Below are positions 27,801 through 36,227 of a stretch of DNA of 64,000 bases, piece by piece. The notes beneath the pieces were generated by a model. It searched no databases. It saw nothing but the letters and a program-made list of their open reading frames with translations, and was not told where the DNA came from. A program made the translations under genes and the position numbers. The DNA lies in NCBI RefSeq assembly GCF_030219325.1, contig NZ_CP126625.1, positions 3,212,857-3,276,856 of the forward strand, written 5' to 3'. How positions within the stretch are numbered: the stretch's first letter is position 1; the number at the start of each line of letters is the position of its first letter. The DNA is from Geothrix sp. Its GTDB lineage: Bacteria > Acidobacteriota > Holophagae > Holophagales > Holophagaceae.

Positions 27801-29116
27801 CCTGGAGCCCCGGCTGGTTCGACCTGCCCCTGCCCCCGGGTTCCGACCTGCGCATGGTGGTCCATGCCGACGCCACCGCTCCTGCCCCCTCCATCCGTGC
27901 GGCGCACCCGAAAGTCCCCGATATCCCGGGGCGGCTGCGCCAGGCCCTCCAGGCCTTCGTGGCCCGCCGTGCCAGCGGCCTCACCATCATCGCGGGCTAC
28001 CCCTGGTTCCTGGACTGGGGCCGGGACACGCTCATCGCCTGCCGGGGACTCCTGGCGGCCGGACAGGTCGAAGACACGGCCCTCATCCTGCGCACCTTCG
28101 CGGCCCTGGAAGATGGCGGCACCCTGCCCAACATGCTGGGCGCCGACCAGACCGCGGACCGGGACACCTCGGACGCCCCCCTCTGGCTGGCCGTGGCCTG
28201 CGAGGAGGCCGCCGAACGCCTGGGCGCGGCCTTCTTCCAGGCCGAGGCTGGGGGTCGGAGCATCCTCGCGGTGCTGACCTCCCTGGGCGAGCACCTGCGG
28301 GCCGGGGCGCGCAACGGCGTCCGGATGGATCCCGCTTCGGGCCTGCTCTGGAGCCCTGCGCACTGCACCTGGATGGACACCCGCTACCCCATGGGCACCC
28401 CGCGCGAGGGCTACCCCGTGGAGATCCAGGCCCTGTGGATCCGCCTGCTGCGCCTGCTGGATCGGCTCTGCGCGCCCAGCGATGGCGAGCCCTGGGCCGC
28501 CACCCTGGCCCGGGCCGAGGGGTCCCTCGATGCCTTCTGGCTGGAGGACCGGGGCTGGTTCGCCGATGTGCTGCTGGCGGCCAAGGATGTCCCGGCCCAG
28601 GGGGCCCTGCCCGCCGATCACCTGCGCCCCAACCAGCTGTTCCTGGTCTCGCTGGGGCTGGTGAGCGGTGATCGGGCCCGGCGCTGCGTGGCCGCCTGCG
28701 CCCGCCACTTGCTGGTGCCCGGCGGCCTGCGCAGCCTGGCGCCCCTGCCGGTCGCCGTGCCCCTGCCCATCCCGGCCCCCTGGGGCGGCACCCTCAACGA
28801 CCCCTCGCTGCCCTACCAGGGCCGCTACGAAGGGGACGAGGACACCCGCCGCAAGCCCGCCTACCACAACGGCACGGCCTGGGCGTGGCAGCTGCCCATG
28901 CTCTGCGAGGCCCTGGACCTGGCCTGGGAGGGCGATCCCGCCGCCCGCGCCACGGCCCGCGCCTGGCTGGGCTCCCTCGCCCCGCTGCTGGACACGGGCT
29001 GCCTCGGCCAGCTGCCCGAGCTCCTCGACGGTGACGCGCCCCACACGACCCGCGGCTGCGATGCCCAGGCCTGGAGCGTGAGCGAGGCGCTGCGGGTGTG
29101 GAAGCTCCTGAACTGA
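24860..29116 (+). CDS. Bifunctional glycogen debranching enzyme (GH13 transferase + GH133 glucosidase)
   Basis: Product of 1418 residues. Residues about 130-560 are a GH13 alpha-amylase-type barrel with the conserved regions DILVNHTGW (258), GFRCDAGY with nucleophile Asp331, acid/base Glu360 in LLEGLGGG and HDN at 418-420. Residues about 960-1418 are the GDE C-terminal (GH133) amylo-1,6-glucosidase domain with YPWFLDWGRDTLIACRG near 1047. This two-in-one order is that of eukaryotic-type debranching enzyme (4-alpha-glucanotransferase plus 1,6-glucosidase). GTG 24860 gives the longest form; ATG 24875 is an alternative and neither has a clear ribosome-binding site. It opens the glycogen cluster. 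Confidence 0.85.
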   Translation: MAEAPMPLPAMTPPPGAQLLRFVGDRVAFGLAHPAPGSAGWQAFLRTNLTRGARMRAETLALLGEGDRDPGGSSWRDIPLRETGDGWSLDLPLTEPGCFRAKAYCVDLEGFQHWPEGEDLSLSIHPDRLRTANTIYCAFPRMFGGAAARQVPDLAGAIQTLDAAGYAVIPPSGRLRDLTAAVPHIFERLGSRILHLLPVGPVPATYARMGRFGSPYAQLDLTAIDPALVDFDRRTTAEEQFRELTEAVHRRGGQVLLDILVNHTGWGSRLLESKPDWFRRNPDGTFHSPGAWGTTWEDLVELDHGSPALWDVVARALLVWCGRGVDGFRCDAGYMVPLPAWQYITAKVHQAYPETVFLLEGLGGGWEATEALLTRGGMQWAYSELFQNHHPIEVAHYLDHCLRQGERTGLLVHYSETHDNLRLAGRGVAWSRLRNRLCALATQNGAFGFTAGVEWLATEKVDVHEARDLAWGAEPNLVDELATLNRLLAQHPCFFDGAEIRRLSSDDAPVLALLRRSAEGLDAMLVLVNLDQDRPQACPVGAADWANLGEAGLDLLGQPAPTARLLPNGDRELSLPPGACYCLSAHATPQGLAGDAYRQARAQAAWGLQALAAVHPAEALGPAPWRGLAERVASDPEAFLAALPHLDPDLLREDLLAALDAALAARAFPLVTVWRVEDARRVSLVAPQHWLLLQSPDPFDATLQLADAPDLHLRSIPAQRGFIAAFPPSPPRQGPATLTLRRHVAGAENLRTDLLFLPKVPAPPHPVREGLALLTNGRGGMARLHADLGAIASKYDCLLGANLHPSAPSDRHVLAKRLRAWVNADGFITPLDGHNLVSFEAGPPARWVFQASAGDGRRVELCLEAEMPLDHNAVLLRWSRPANAGADTDLPFGHSVRVTVRVDLEDRSFHGETRLDGAAEDHFLSHTKALPGRAGFRFEPAPDRHLEAWVEAGTYHPQPEACRGIPHPIEGSRGLTDSGDAWSPGWFDLPLPPGSDLRMVVHADATAPAPSIRAAHPKVPDIPGRLRQALQAFVARRASGLTIIAGYPWFLDWGRDTLIACRGLLAAGQVEDTALILRTFAALEDGGTLPNMLGADQTADRDTSDAPLWLAVACEEAAERLGAAFFQAEAGGRSILAVLTSLGEHLRAGARNGVRMDPASGLLWSPAHCTWMDTRYPMGTPREGYPVEIQALWIRLLRLLDRLCAPSDGEPWAATLARAEGSLDAFWLEDRGWFADVLLAAKDVPAQGALPADHLRPNQLFLVSLGLVSGDRARRCVAACARHLLVPGGLRSLAPLPVAVPLPIPAPWGGTLNDPSLPYQGRYEGDEDTRRKPAYHNGTAWAWQLPMLCEALDLAWEGDPAARATARAWLGSLAPLLDTGCLGQLPELLDGDAPHTTRGCDAQAWSVSEALRVWKLLN

Positions 29117-29122
29117 CTGGCC

Positions 29123-30319
29123 TCAGGCGGGCCTGTCCGCCGTCCACTGGCCGATGCGGAAGATGACGAACTCCGCCGGCCGCAGGGGCGCGACGCCGAT
29201 GAGGCAGACCAGCCGGCCCTGGTCGAGGTCGCTCTGGGTCATGGTGCTGCGGTCGCAGCGCACGAAAAACGCTTCGTCCGGCTTGGTCCCCAGCAGGGCC
29301 CCATTCTTCCACTCGTTGGTGAGAAAGTCCTGGATGGTGCCTTTGATGTTGGCCCACAGCGCTTCGCCATTGGGTTCGAACACGGCCCACTGCGTGCCGC
29401 GGTCGATGGAGCCCTCCAGATAGTTGAAATACCGGCGCAGGTTCAAGTACTTCCACTCGGGATCACTGGAGACCGTGCGCGCACCCCACACGAGGTTGCC
29501 CCGTCCTTCGAAGAAGCGTAGGCAGTTGATGCCCTCGGGATTGAGGAGGTCCTGCTGGCCCTTGGTGATGGCCTGCTCCAGCCCCAGGGCGCCGCAAAGC
29601 ACGGCATTGGCCGGCGCCTGGCTCACCGACCGGGTCACGTCGGTCTCTGCGTAGATGCCGCAGAGAAAGCCGGAGGGCGGCAGGCTGAGGGTTGGGGGCT
29701 GGCGCGAGGACGTTCCAGCCAGGGGATTGGCGACCGTCACCCAGGGGTAGTAGAGGGCGGCATGGCTGGAATCGAGCCGGCTCCGGATGTCGCGGATGTC
29801 GCTCAGCGTGCAGGCGGGAGGCGCGTCCAGCACGGCGAAGCGGTAGGCGCCGGACTGTTCCGCGAAGGCCACCAGCTGCCCCTGGATGTCCGCCCAGGCC
29901 GTCGGGTCTGTGGCCTTGCGGGCGGAATAGCCCGGGGCCGCCACCGTGGAGAGGTCTTCCAGCGGCTGCAGGGTGGCCAGGGCCGCGGCATGGTCCGCCG
30001 GCGTCGGTAGGGTCCGCGTCCGGTTGGGTCGGGTGCGCGCCACGTACAGGCGCCGGCCACCGTTGGCGAAGTAGGCCTGCGCCGCGTGGGCGATGTGATT
30101 GCGCTTCTGCTCCGGCGAACCTGAAACCGGCAGATCGGCGAAGCTGCCGTAGATGCGCTGGAAGTCCGCCAGGCTGGTGAGCAGCGCGGGGCGCCTGCCC
30201 CATGGCCCCTTGCGGGTCGGCCCCACGAAGGCCGCCGTGGTGGTATCGATGCCCTGGATGGCCTGGGACCGGAAGCTGCTCTCCTCGATGAAGACTCCGG
30301 GAGCGAGGTACTCGGGCAT
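29123..30319 (-). CDS. Orphan contractile-tail sheath protein
   Basis: Product of 398 residues beginning MPEYLAPGVFIEE, the classic N-terminus of phage/tailocin/contractile-injection-system sheath proteins. It also has TTTAAFVGPTRKGPWG, ANGGRRLYVAR and the sheath C-terminal domain (NLRRYFNYLEGSIDRGTQW; AVFEPNGEALW; VIFRIGQW). ATG 30319 was preferred because GGAGG lies six bases upstream; ATG 30325 overlaps that site. No tube, baseplate, spike, ATPase or lysis gene is nearby: it is flanked by the debranching enzyme (six-base gap, convergent) and glgB (divergent). It may be a stray piece of a phage-like particle or a part of one encoded elsewhere. Confidence 0.85.
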   Translation of the reverse strand: MPEYLAPGVFIEESSFRSQAIQGIDTTTAAFVGPTRKGPWGRRPALLTSLADFQRIYGSFADLPVSGSPEQKRNHIAHAAQAYFANGGRRLYVARTRPNRTRTLPTPADHAAALATLQPLEDLSTVAAPGYSARKATDPTAWADIQGQLVAFAEQSGAYRFAVLDAPPACTLSDIRDIRSRLDSSHAALYYPWVTVANPLAGTSSRQPPTLSLPPSGFLCGIYAETDVTRSVSQAPANAVLCGALGLEQAITKGQQDLLNPEGINCLRFFEGRGNLVWGARTVSSDPEWKYLNLRRYFNYLEGSIDRGTQWAVFEPNGEALWANIKGTIQDFLTNEWKNGALLGTKPDEAFFVRCDRSTMTQSDLDQGRLVCLIGVAPLRPAEFVIFRIGQWTADRPA

Positions 30320-30492
30320 GGCCATCCTCCACGGGATCAGCGAGGGCCCATTCTGCGCCGCACCGGGTGCGGTGGCAATCGAGCTGGCCGCGGGTTTGCC
30401 GGACAGGTCCATCCTCAATGCACGAGGTTCGGGATCGCCAGATCCACTGAATCCGTGAGTCCGGGAACACGCTTCACACCCTAGAATGGTCC

Positions 30493-32400
30493 ATGGAAGC
30501 ACCCCGCGCCCCTTCGACCTTAGGCGACCTCGATCTGCACCTGCTTGGCGAGGGGACTCACTTGCGGGCCTACGAAAAGCTGGGCGCCCACCTGCGGACG
30601 GTGGACGGCAAGGCGGGCGTGAGCTTTGCGGTCTGGGCGCCGAATGCGAAGGCCGTGAGCGTGGTGGGCGACTTCAACGGCTGGGATGGAAGGGCGAATG
30701 CCATGGCCCAGGTGGGGCCCAACGGCTTCTGGGAGACCTTCGTGCCGGGGCTGGTCCCGGGGATGCTCTACAAGTTCGAGCTGCACGGACCGAATGGAAA
30801 GCTGCTGCCCCTCAAGGCCGATCCCTACGCCTTCCGCTGCGAGCGCGCCCCGGGCACGGCCTCGATCATCCACGGCCTTCCCGCCCATGAATGGCGCGAT
30901 GGCGCCTGGATGGAGGCGCGCCGGAAGGCCAGGGCCCATGCGGCACCGGTCAGCATCTATGAGCTGCACCTGGGTTCCTGGCGGCGGCGGCCCGACGGCT
31001 CCTTCATGAGCTACCAGGAGATCGCCGCGGACCTGGCTCCCTATGCCAGCTGGCTGGGCTTCACCCACGTGCAGCTGCTGCCCGTGACCGAGCATCCCTT
31101 CGATCCCTCCTGGGGTTACCAGCCGCTGGGGATGTTCGCGCCCACCAGCCGCTTCGGGGGCCCCGAGGACTTCAAGGCCTTCGTGGACACCCTGCACCAG
31201 GCGGGGCTGGGCGTGATCATGGACTGGGTGCCCGCCCACTTCCCCGAGGATGCGCATGGCCTGGGCAGCTTCGACGGCACCCATCTCTACGAGCATGCGG
31301 ATCCCCGCCAGGGCCGCCACATGGACTGGGGCACCCTCATCTACAACTACGGCCGGGTGGAGGTGCAGAACTACCTCATCTCCAACGCGCTGTTCTGGCT
31401 GGACCAGTTCCATGTCGATGGCCTGCGGGTGGATGCGGTGGCCTCGATGCTCTACCTGGACTACAGCCGCGAGCCCGGCCAGTGGATCCCCAACCGCGAT
31501 GGCGGACGAGAGAACCTCGAGGCCGTGGCCTTCCTGCGCCGCCTCAACGAGGTGGTCTACGCCCAGTTCCCGGACGCCTTCACGGTGGCCGAGGAATCCA
31601 CCGCCTGGCCCGGCGTGTCGCGGCCCACAGACAAAGGCGGCCTGGGCTTCGGCTTCAAGTGGGACATGGGCTGGATGCACGACACCCTGCGCTACCTGGG
31701 CGAGGGCATGATGGCGCGGCCCCACCACCACGATGACATCACCTTCTCGATGCTCTACCACGACGCCGAGAACTACATGCTGCCCCTCTCCCACGACGAG
31801 GTGGTCCACGGCAAGCGCAGCCTCTACGGCCGCATGCCCGGCGATGCCTGGGAGCGCATGGCGAACCTGCGCCTGCTCTACGCCTGGCTCTTCGCCCACG
31901 GCGGCAAGAAGCTGCTCTTCATGGGCGGCGAGTTCGCGCAGGGGAAGGAGTGGAACCACGACACGGCCCTGGACTGGGGCCTGCTGAATGAGCCCGGCCA
32001 CAAGGGCATCCACGACCTGGTGCGCGACCTGAACGGCCTCTACCGCCGATTCCCGGCCCTGCATGAAGGGGACTGCCAGCACGGCGGCTTCGCCTGGATC
32101 GACTGCGGCGACCGCTTCAACAGCGTGCTCACCCTGCTGCGCCGGGCCTCGGACCACCGGGACTTCGTGGCCGTGGCCTTCAACTTCACGGCCCTGCCCC
32201 AGGGCGGCTACCGCATCGGCGTGCCCACCGCCGGAACCTACGTCGAGCTGCTGAACACCGACTCGACCTTCTACGGGGGGCGCAACCAGGGCAACACCGG
32301 GCGGGTCCAGACCGAACCCATCCCCGCCCATGGCTTCCCCCAGTCCCTGAACCTCACCCTGCCGCCCCTGGCCGCGCTCTTCCTGAAGCCCGAAGCCTAG
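30493..32400 (+). CDS. glgB: 1,4-alpha-glucan branching enzyme
   Basis: Product of 635 residues that makes alpha-1,6 branches in glycogen. An N-terminal CBM48 domain ([21 protein letters not shown]) precedes the GH13 barrel, with [25 protein letters not shown] (nucleophile Asp314), [11 protein letters not shown] (acid/base Glu367) and [11 protein letters not shown], and a C-terminal all-beta domain. The length matches short bacterial GlgB lacking the extra N1 module. Only a weak ribosome-binding site is seen before ATG 30493. Followed 30 bases later by glgP, so branching and phosphorolysis are coexpressed. Confidence 0.95.
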   Translation: MEAPRAPSTLGDLDLHLLGEGTHLRAYEKLGAHLRTVDGKAGVSFAVWAPNAKAVSVVGDFNGWDGRANAMAQVGPNGFWETFVPGLVPGMLYKFELHGPNGKLLPLKADPYAFRCERAPGTASIIHGLPAHEWRDGAWMEARRKARAHAAPVSIYELHLGSWRRRPDGSFMSYQEIAADLAPYASWLGFTHVQLLPVTEHPFDPSWGYQPLGMFAPTSRFGGPEDFKAFVDTLHQAGLGVIMDWVPAHFPEDAHGLGSFDGTHLYEHADPRQGRHMDWGTLIYNYGRVEVQNYLISNALFWLDQFHVDGLRVDAVASMLYLDYSREPGQWIPNRDGGRENLEAVAFLRRLNEVVYAQFPDAFTVAEESTAWPGVSRPTDKGGLGFGFKWDMGWMHDTLRYLGEGMMARPHHHDDITFSMLYHDAENYMLPLSHDEVVHGKRSLYGRMPGDAWERMANLRLLYAWLFAHGGKKLLFMGGEFAQGKEWNHDTALDWGLLNEPGHKGIHDLVRDLNGLYRRFPALHEGDCQHGGFAWIDCGDRFNSVLTLLRRASDHRDFVAVAFNFTALPQGGYRIGVPTAGTYVELLNTDSTFYGGRNQGNTGRVQTEPIPAHGFPQSLNLTLPPLAALFLKPEA

Positions 32401-32430
32401 CTTCACCCTCCGATTTTCCTAGGACCCGTC

Positions 32431-34557
32431 ATGGACAAGCTCCTCCCGAAACTGCAAAAGCTCACCCAGAACCTGTGGTGGACCTGGAAACCCGAGGTGC
32501 GGACGATCTACCGCGACCTCGACCTGGACCTGTACCACAAGGCCCACCGCAATCCCATGTGCGTGCTCAAGCAGATCTCGCCCGACCAGCTGGAAAAGCG
32601 GGCCGCGGACGTGGACGTGCCGGCCCGGGTGGACCGTGCGCTGCGGCAGCTGCAGGAGTACCTCACGGCCCCCACCACCTGGGGCCTGACGCACGCGGGG
32701 GCCATGCGCTCCCGGCCCATCGCCTACTTCTGCATGGAGTTCGGCATCCACGAGTCGCTGCCCATCTACTCGGGGGGCCTGGGCATCCTGGCGGGCGACC
32801 ACCTGAAGGCCGCCTCGGACCTGGGGGTTCCGCTGGTGGGCGTGGGCCTGCTCTACCACGAGGGCTACACCAGCCAGGTCCTCAACGCCGACTTCTGGCA
32901 GCAGGACGTGGTGGAACCCTTCGACATCGCGGACCTGCCGCTGGTGCCCGCGGTGGACCGCTTCGGCGAGCCCGTCCACGTGTCCGTGGAGATGTCCGGG
33001 CGGCTGGTGCATGCCGCCGTGCTGGAGGTCAAGGTCGGGCGCATCCGCCTCATCCTCCTGGACACCCGCGTCAAGCAGAACGACGCCAGGGACGTGGCCC
33101 TGGCTGCGCGCCTCTACGGCGGCGACCAGCGCATGCGCATCGAGCAGGAGCTGCTGCTGGGCGTGGGCGGCACCCGGGCCCTGCGCGCGCTCGGCATCAA
33201 TGCCAGCGTCTTCCACCTCAACGAGGGCCACTCCGCCTTCTCGCTGCTGGAGCGGGCCCGCTACCGCGTCCAGATGGACGGCATGACCCCCCAGCAGGCC
33301 CTGCAGGAAGTCGCCTCGGCCACGGTGTTCACCACGCACACGCCCGTGGACGCCGGCCACGACCGCTTCCCGGCGGACCTGGCCGCCGAGCACCTGCAGC
33401 CCCTGGCCGAAGGATTGAAGCTGCCCCTGGAGGAGGTCATGGGCCTGGGCCGGGTGAACCCCCATGACCACGGTTCCCCCTTCCTGCCCACGGTGCTGGC
33501 CCTCAAGCTGTCCCGGCGTGCCAACGGCGTCTCCGCCCTGCATGGCGTGGTCTCCCGCAAGATGTGGAACCACCTCTACCCCGGCCTGCGGGAGGAGGCC
33601 GTGCCCATCGGCCACGTCACCAACGGCGTGCACCTGCCCACCTGGCTGGCCACGGAGATGAACCACCTCTATGAGTCGCACCTGGGCGTGGACTACCAGA
33701 GCTCCCTCACCCGTCCCGCCACCTGGTCGCGGATCACCTCGGTGTCGTCGGCCGAGATCTGGGAGACCAAGCAGGTGCTGAAGGCCCGCACCATCCGCTT
33801 CATCCGCGAGCGCAACGCCCAGACCCGCGCCCGCCTGGGCCTGCCCGAGATCGAGCCCGCGCCCCTGGATCCGGATGCCCTCACCATCGGCTTCGCCCGC
33901 CGCTTCGTGCCCTACAAGCGGCCCGATCTGCTCTTCTCGGACCTGGACCGCCTGGACCGCCTGGTGAACCACCCCGAGCGGCCCGTGAACCTCATCTTCT
34001 CGGGCCGGGCCCACCCCGCGGACAACACCGGCAAGGGCCTCATCCAGAAGGTCGCCAAGATCCTGGAAGACCCACGTTTCCGCCACCGCATCGTCTTCGT
34101 CGAGAACTACAACATCCACGTGGGCCGCATCCTCTACCAGGGCATCGATGCCTGGCTGAACAACCCCCAGCGCCCGCTGGAAGCCTGCGGCACCAGCGGC
34201 ATGAAGGTGGTCCTCAATGGCGGCCTCCACATCTCGGTGCGGGATGGCTGGTGGGCCGAGTCCTACGACGGCGACAACGGGTTCGCCATCGGCACCGGCG
34301 AGATCCATGCTGACCAGTCCATCCAGGACCACCGCGACGCCGAGGACCTCTTCCGCCTGCTGGAGGACGAGGTGGTGCCGCTCTACTACGAGAACCGCAA
34401 CGGGGCCGGGGTGCCCCGCTGCTGGGTGGAGCGCATGAAGAACTCCATCCGTACGCTGGCCTGGCGCTTCAACGCCGACCGCATGGTCCAGGACTACGTC
34501 GAACACCTCTACCTGCCCGCCGCCATCGGCAGCAGCTGCCAGATGCCCCCGGCCTGA
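32431..34557 (+). CDS. glgP: Alpha-glucan phosphorylase (short GT35 type)
   Basis: Product of 708 residues that releases glucose-1-phosphate from glycogen using PLP. The N-terminus (LQKLTQNLWWTWKPEVRTIY) is the DUF3417 domain of the short bacterial/archaeal phosphorylase type. Core motifs: AYFCMEFGIHESLPIYSGGL, VFHLNEGHSAF, TTHTPVDAGHDRF and the PLP/active-site part EACGTSGMKVVLNGG. This is the alpha-glucan family rather than the longer animal-type enzyme. AGGA precedes the ATG. Forms an operon with glgB. Confidence 0.94.
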   Translation: MDKLLPKLQKLTQNLWWTWKPEVRTIYRDLDLDLYHKAHRNPMCVLKQISPDQLEKRAADVDVPARVDRALRQLQEYLTAPTTWGLTHAGAMRSRPIAYFCMEFGIHESLPIYSGGLGILAGDHLKAASDLGVPLVGVGLLYHEGYTSQVLNADFWQQDVVEPFDIADLPLVPAVDRFGEPVHVSVEMSGRLVHAAVLEVKVGRIRLILLDTRVKQNDARDVALAARLYGGDQRMRIEQELLLGVGGTRALRALGINASVFHLNEGHSAFSLLERARYRVQMDGMTPQQALQEVASATVFTTHTPVDAGHDRFPADLAAEHLQPLAEGLKLPLEEVMGLGRVNPHDHGSPFLPTVLALKLSRRANGVSALHGVVSRKMWNHLYPGLREEAVPIGHVTNGVHLPTWLATEMNHLYESHLGVDYQSSLTRPATWSRITSVSSAEIWETKQVLKARTIRFIRERNAQTRARLGLPEIEPAPLDPDALTIGFARRFVPYKRPDLLFSDLDRLDRLVNHPERPVNLIFSGRAHPADNTGKGLIQKVAKILEDPRFRHRIVFVENYNIHVGRILYQGIDAWLNNPQRPLEACGTSGMKVVLNGGLHISVRDGWWAESYDGDNGFAIGTGEIHADQSIQDHRDAEDLFRLLEDEVVPLYYENRNGAGVPRCWVERMKNSIRTLAWRFNADRMVQDYVEHLYLPAAIGSSCQMPPA

Positions 34558-34666
34558 GTCCCGGTGACTGGGGCCAGCCCCAGAAACGACCGACCGGCGG
34601 AGTGCCACCGCCGTTTCTCATCGCCAGTACCGGCCCTGCCGATACGGGTGGTGAGGAGCGGCGGCC

Positions 34667-35293
34667 ATGGCCGGATCAGCTCATGCCCCATCGAGCACCA
34701 AGCGCCTGGACCTGGAGCGCCGGGCCTTCCTGGACCTGCTCCAGATGGCCAACACCCTGGCCGAGCCCAGGGAATTGGCCCGGCAGCTGGTGGTCCTCGC
34801 CCAGCACCTGTCCGGCTGCGAGGCCGTGGCCGTCCGCCTGAAGTCCGGACCGGGCTACCCCTATGCGGCCCACCTGGGTTTTCGGGACCGCTTCATCTCC
34901 GTGGAGAGCGACCTCTGCGCCACGGACGGGGCCGGGCACCTGCTGAGGGACGCCGACCGCAAGCCGATCCTGGCCTGCCTCTGCGGCAAGGTGCTGTCCT
35001 GCCAATTGGACCGCAGCCAACGGTTCGGCACGGACCGGGGCAGCTTCATCTCCTCCTCCACCAGCGACCTGCTGGCCTCGCCGGAGGCCGGCTGCCTGGG
35101 CCAGACCCGCAACCGCTGCTGTGCCGATGGATACGAGACCCTGGGCCTCTTCCCCATCCGCCGGGACGACGTGACCTACGGCCTGATCCAGTGCAATGAC
35201 TCCCGCCCGGGCCGGCTCACGGCGGAGGGCATCGACCTGATGGAACACCTGGCCGCCAGCGCCGCGCACCTGTTCCAGCTGACCATGGCCTGA
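34667..35293 (+). CDS. GAF-domain sensor protein
   Basis: Product of 208 residues, essentially one GAF domain (about 25-205), with no attached kinase, cyclase or DNA-binding output. Signature parts are LSGCEAVAVRLKSG, CLCGKVLSCQLDRSQRF and GSFISSST, typical of GAF domains seen as sensor modules in two-component kinases. Several Cys (including CLCGKVLSC and NRCCADG) could bind a metal or sense redox. GAGGAG lies before ATG 34667. It follows glgP by about 110 bases and precedes an HDOD gene; it may work as a stand-alone sensor, partner unknown. Confidence 0.75.
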   Translation: MAGSAHAPSSTKRLDLERRAFLDLLQMANTLAEPRELARQLVVLAQHLSGCEAVAVRLKSGPGYPYAAHLGFRDRFISVESDLCATDGAGHLLRDADRKPILACLCGKVLSCQLDRSQRFGTDRGSFISSSTSDLLASPEAGCLGQTRNRCCADGYETLGLFPIRRDDVTYGLIQCNDSRPGRLTAEGIDLMEHLAASAAHLFQLTMA

Positions 35294-35367
35294 GGCCCCA
35301 CCCGAACTCATGTCCCCGCCACCGGATGAAGATGAGTTGGGGGTGAGGCCCTAGCCCCGGATCCGCC

Positions 35368-36216
35368 ATGCCCATGTCTCCGCACGAAGTCATCCAGAAC
35401 CTGGGGGAATTGCCGCCCCTGCCCCAGGTGGCCACCCGGGTCATCCGGATCAGTTCGGATTCCGATACCTCCACCGAACAGCTCCAGAACCTGATCCGCA
35501 CGGACCAGGCCCTCACGTCGCAGATCCTCAAGGTGGCCAACTCCGCCATGTTCGGCCGGATGCGGGAGGTCACCACCCTGACCCAGGCGATCCTGACCCT
35601 GGGCTTCTCCACCACCCGCAGCGTGGTGCTGGCCTCCAGCGTCAAGAACCTCTTCACCCGCGGCCCGGTGGGCCTGCAGGAGCGCATCCTCTGGGAGCAT
35701 GCCCTGGTGACGGCCCTCACCGGCAGCGCCTTCAGCAGGGCCATGCGCTTCCCCATCGCCGAGGAGGTCTTCCTGGCCGGGCTGATGCACGACATCGGGA
35801 AGAGCGTCATGATCCTGAAGTTCCCCGAGAGCTACGGCACCCTGCTCCGGCGCCTCCAGGAGGAGGGGGGCGACGGCCTCAGCCTGGAACTGGACACCTT
35901 CGGCTTCGACCATGCCATGGTGGGCGAGGCCCTGCTGGCGTCCTGGAACCTCGCGGAAGGCATCGAGGCCGTGGCCCGCTGGCACCACGACCCCCTCCAT
36001 GCGGCGATGGAGCACCAGCGGCTGGTGGCCCTGGTGGCCCTGGGCAACCAGATGGCCTTCGACCTGCAGGTGGGCATCGGCATGCCCGATGCCCTCGCCG
36101 GGGCCACCTGGGAGGCCATGGACATCCTGCACCTGAACGACGCGGCCTACCAGGAGCACCGGACTTCGGCCCTGGAGGCCCTCGAGCGGGACAAGGCCCT
36201 GATCACGGATCTCTGA
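35368..36216 (+). CDS. HDOD-domain signalling protein
   Basis: Product of 282 residues. Residues about 10-205 are an HDOD domain (LPPLPQVATRVIRISSDSD; LKVANSAMFG; LGFSTTRSVVL), retaining an HDIGK sequence at 141-145. HDOD proteins are regulatory and generally not active phosphodiesterases. The C-terminal part (about 205-282) lacks a known domain. In-frame ATGs at 35368 and 35374 are both possible. It lies between a GAF protein and the convergent pgi gene, with just 11 bases to the latter. Confidence 0.85.
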   Translation: MPMSPHEVIQNLGELPPLPQVATRVIRISSDSDTSTEQLQNLIRTDQALTSQILKVANSAMFGRMREVTTLTQAILTLGFSTTRSVVLASSVKNLFTRGPVGLQERILWEHALVTALTGSAFSRAMRFPIAEEVFLAGLMHDIGKSVMILKFPESYGTLLRRLQEEGGDGLSLELDTFGFDHAMVGEALLASWNLAEGIEAVARWHHDPLHAAMEHQRLVALVALGNQMAFDLQVGIGMPDALAGATWEAMDILHLNDAAYQEHRTSALEALERDKALITDL

Positions 36217-36227
36217 GAGCGCCCGAC

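Noticed and set aside
22367-29044. A 2225-codon open frame on the minus strand across ftsA, ftsZ and the debranching enzyme
   Set aside because: It lies opposite three certain genes. Its translation is a low-complexity mix of Gly, His, Gln and Ala, as expected when high-GC third positions avoid stop codons in the antisense frame.
29123-30319. The sheath gene as evidence for a prophage
   Set aside because: No integrase, other structural, lysis or regulatory phage genes occur within the window, and both sides are chromosomal glycogen genes.
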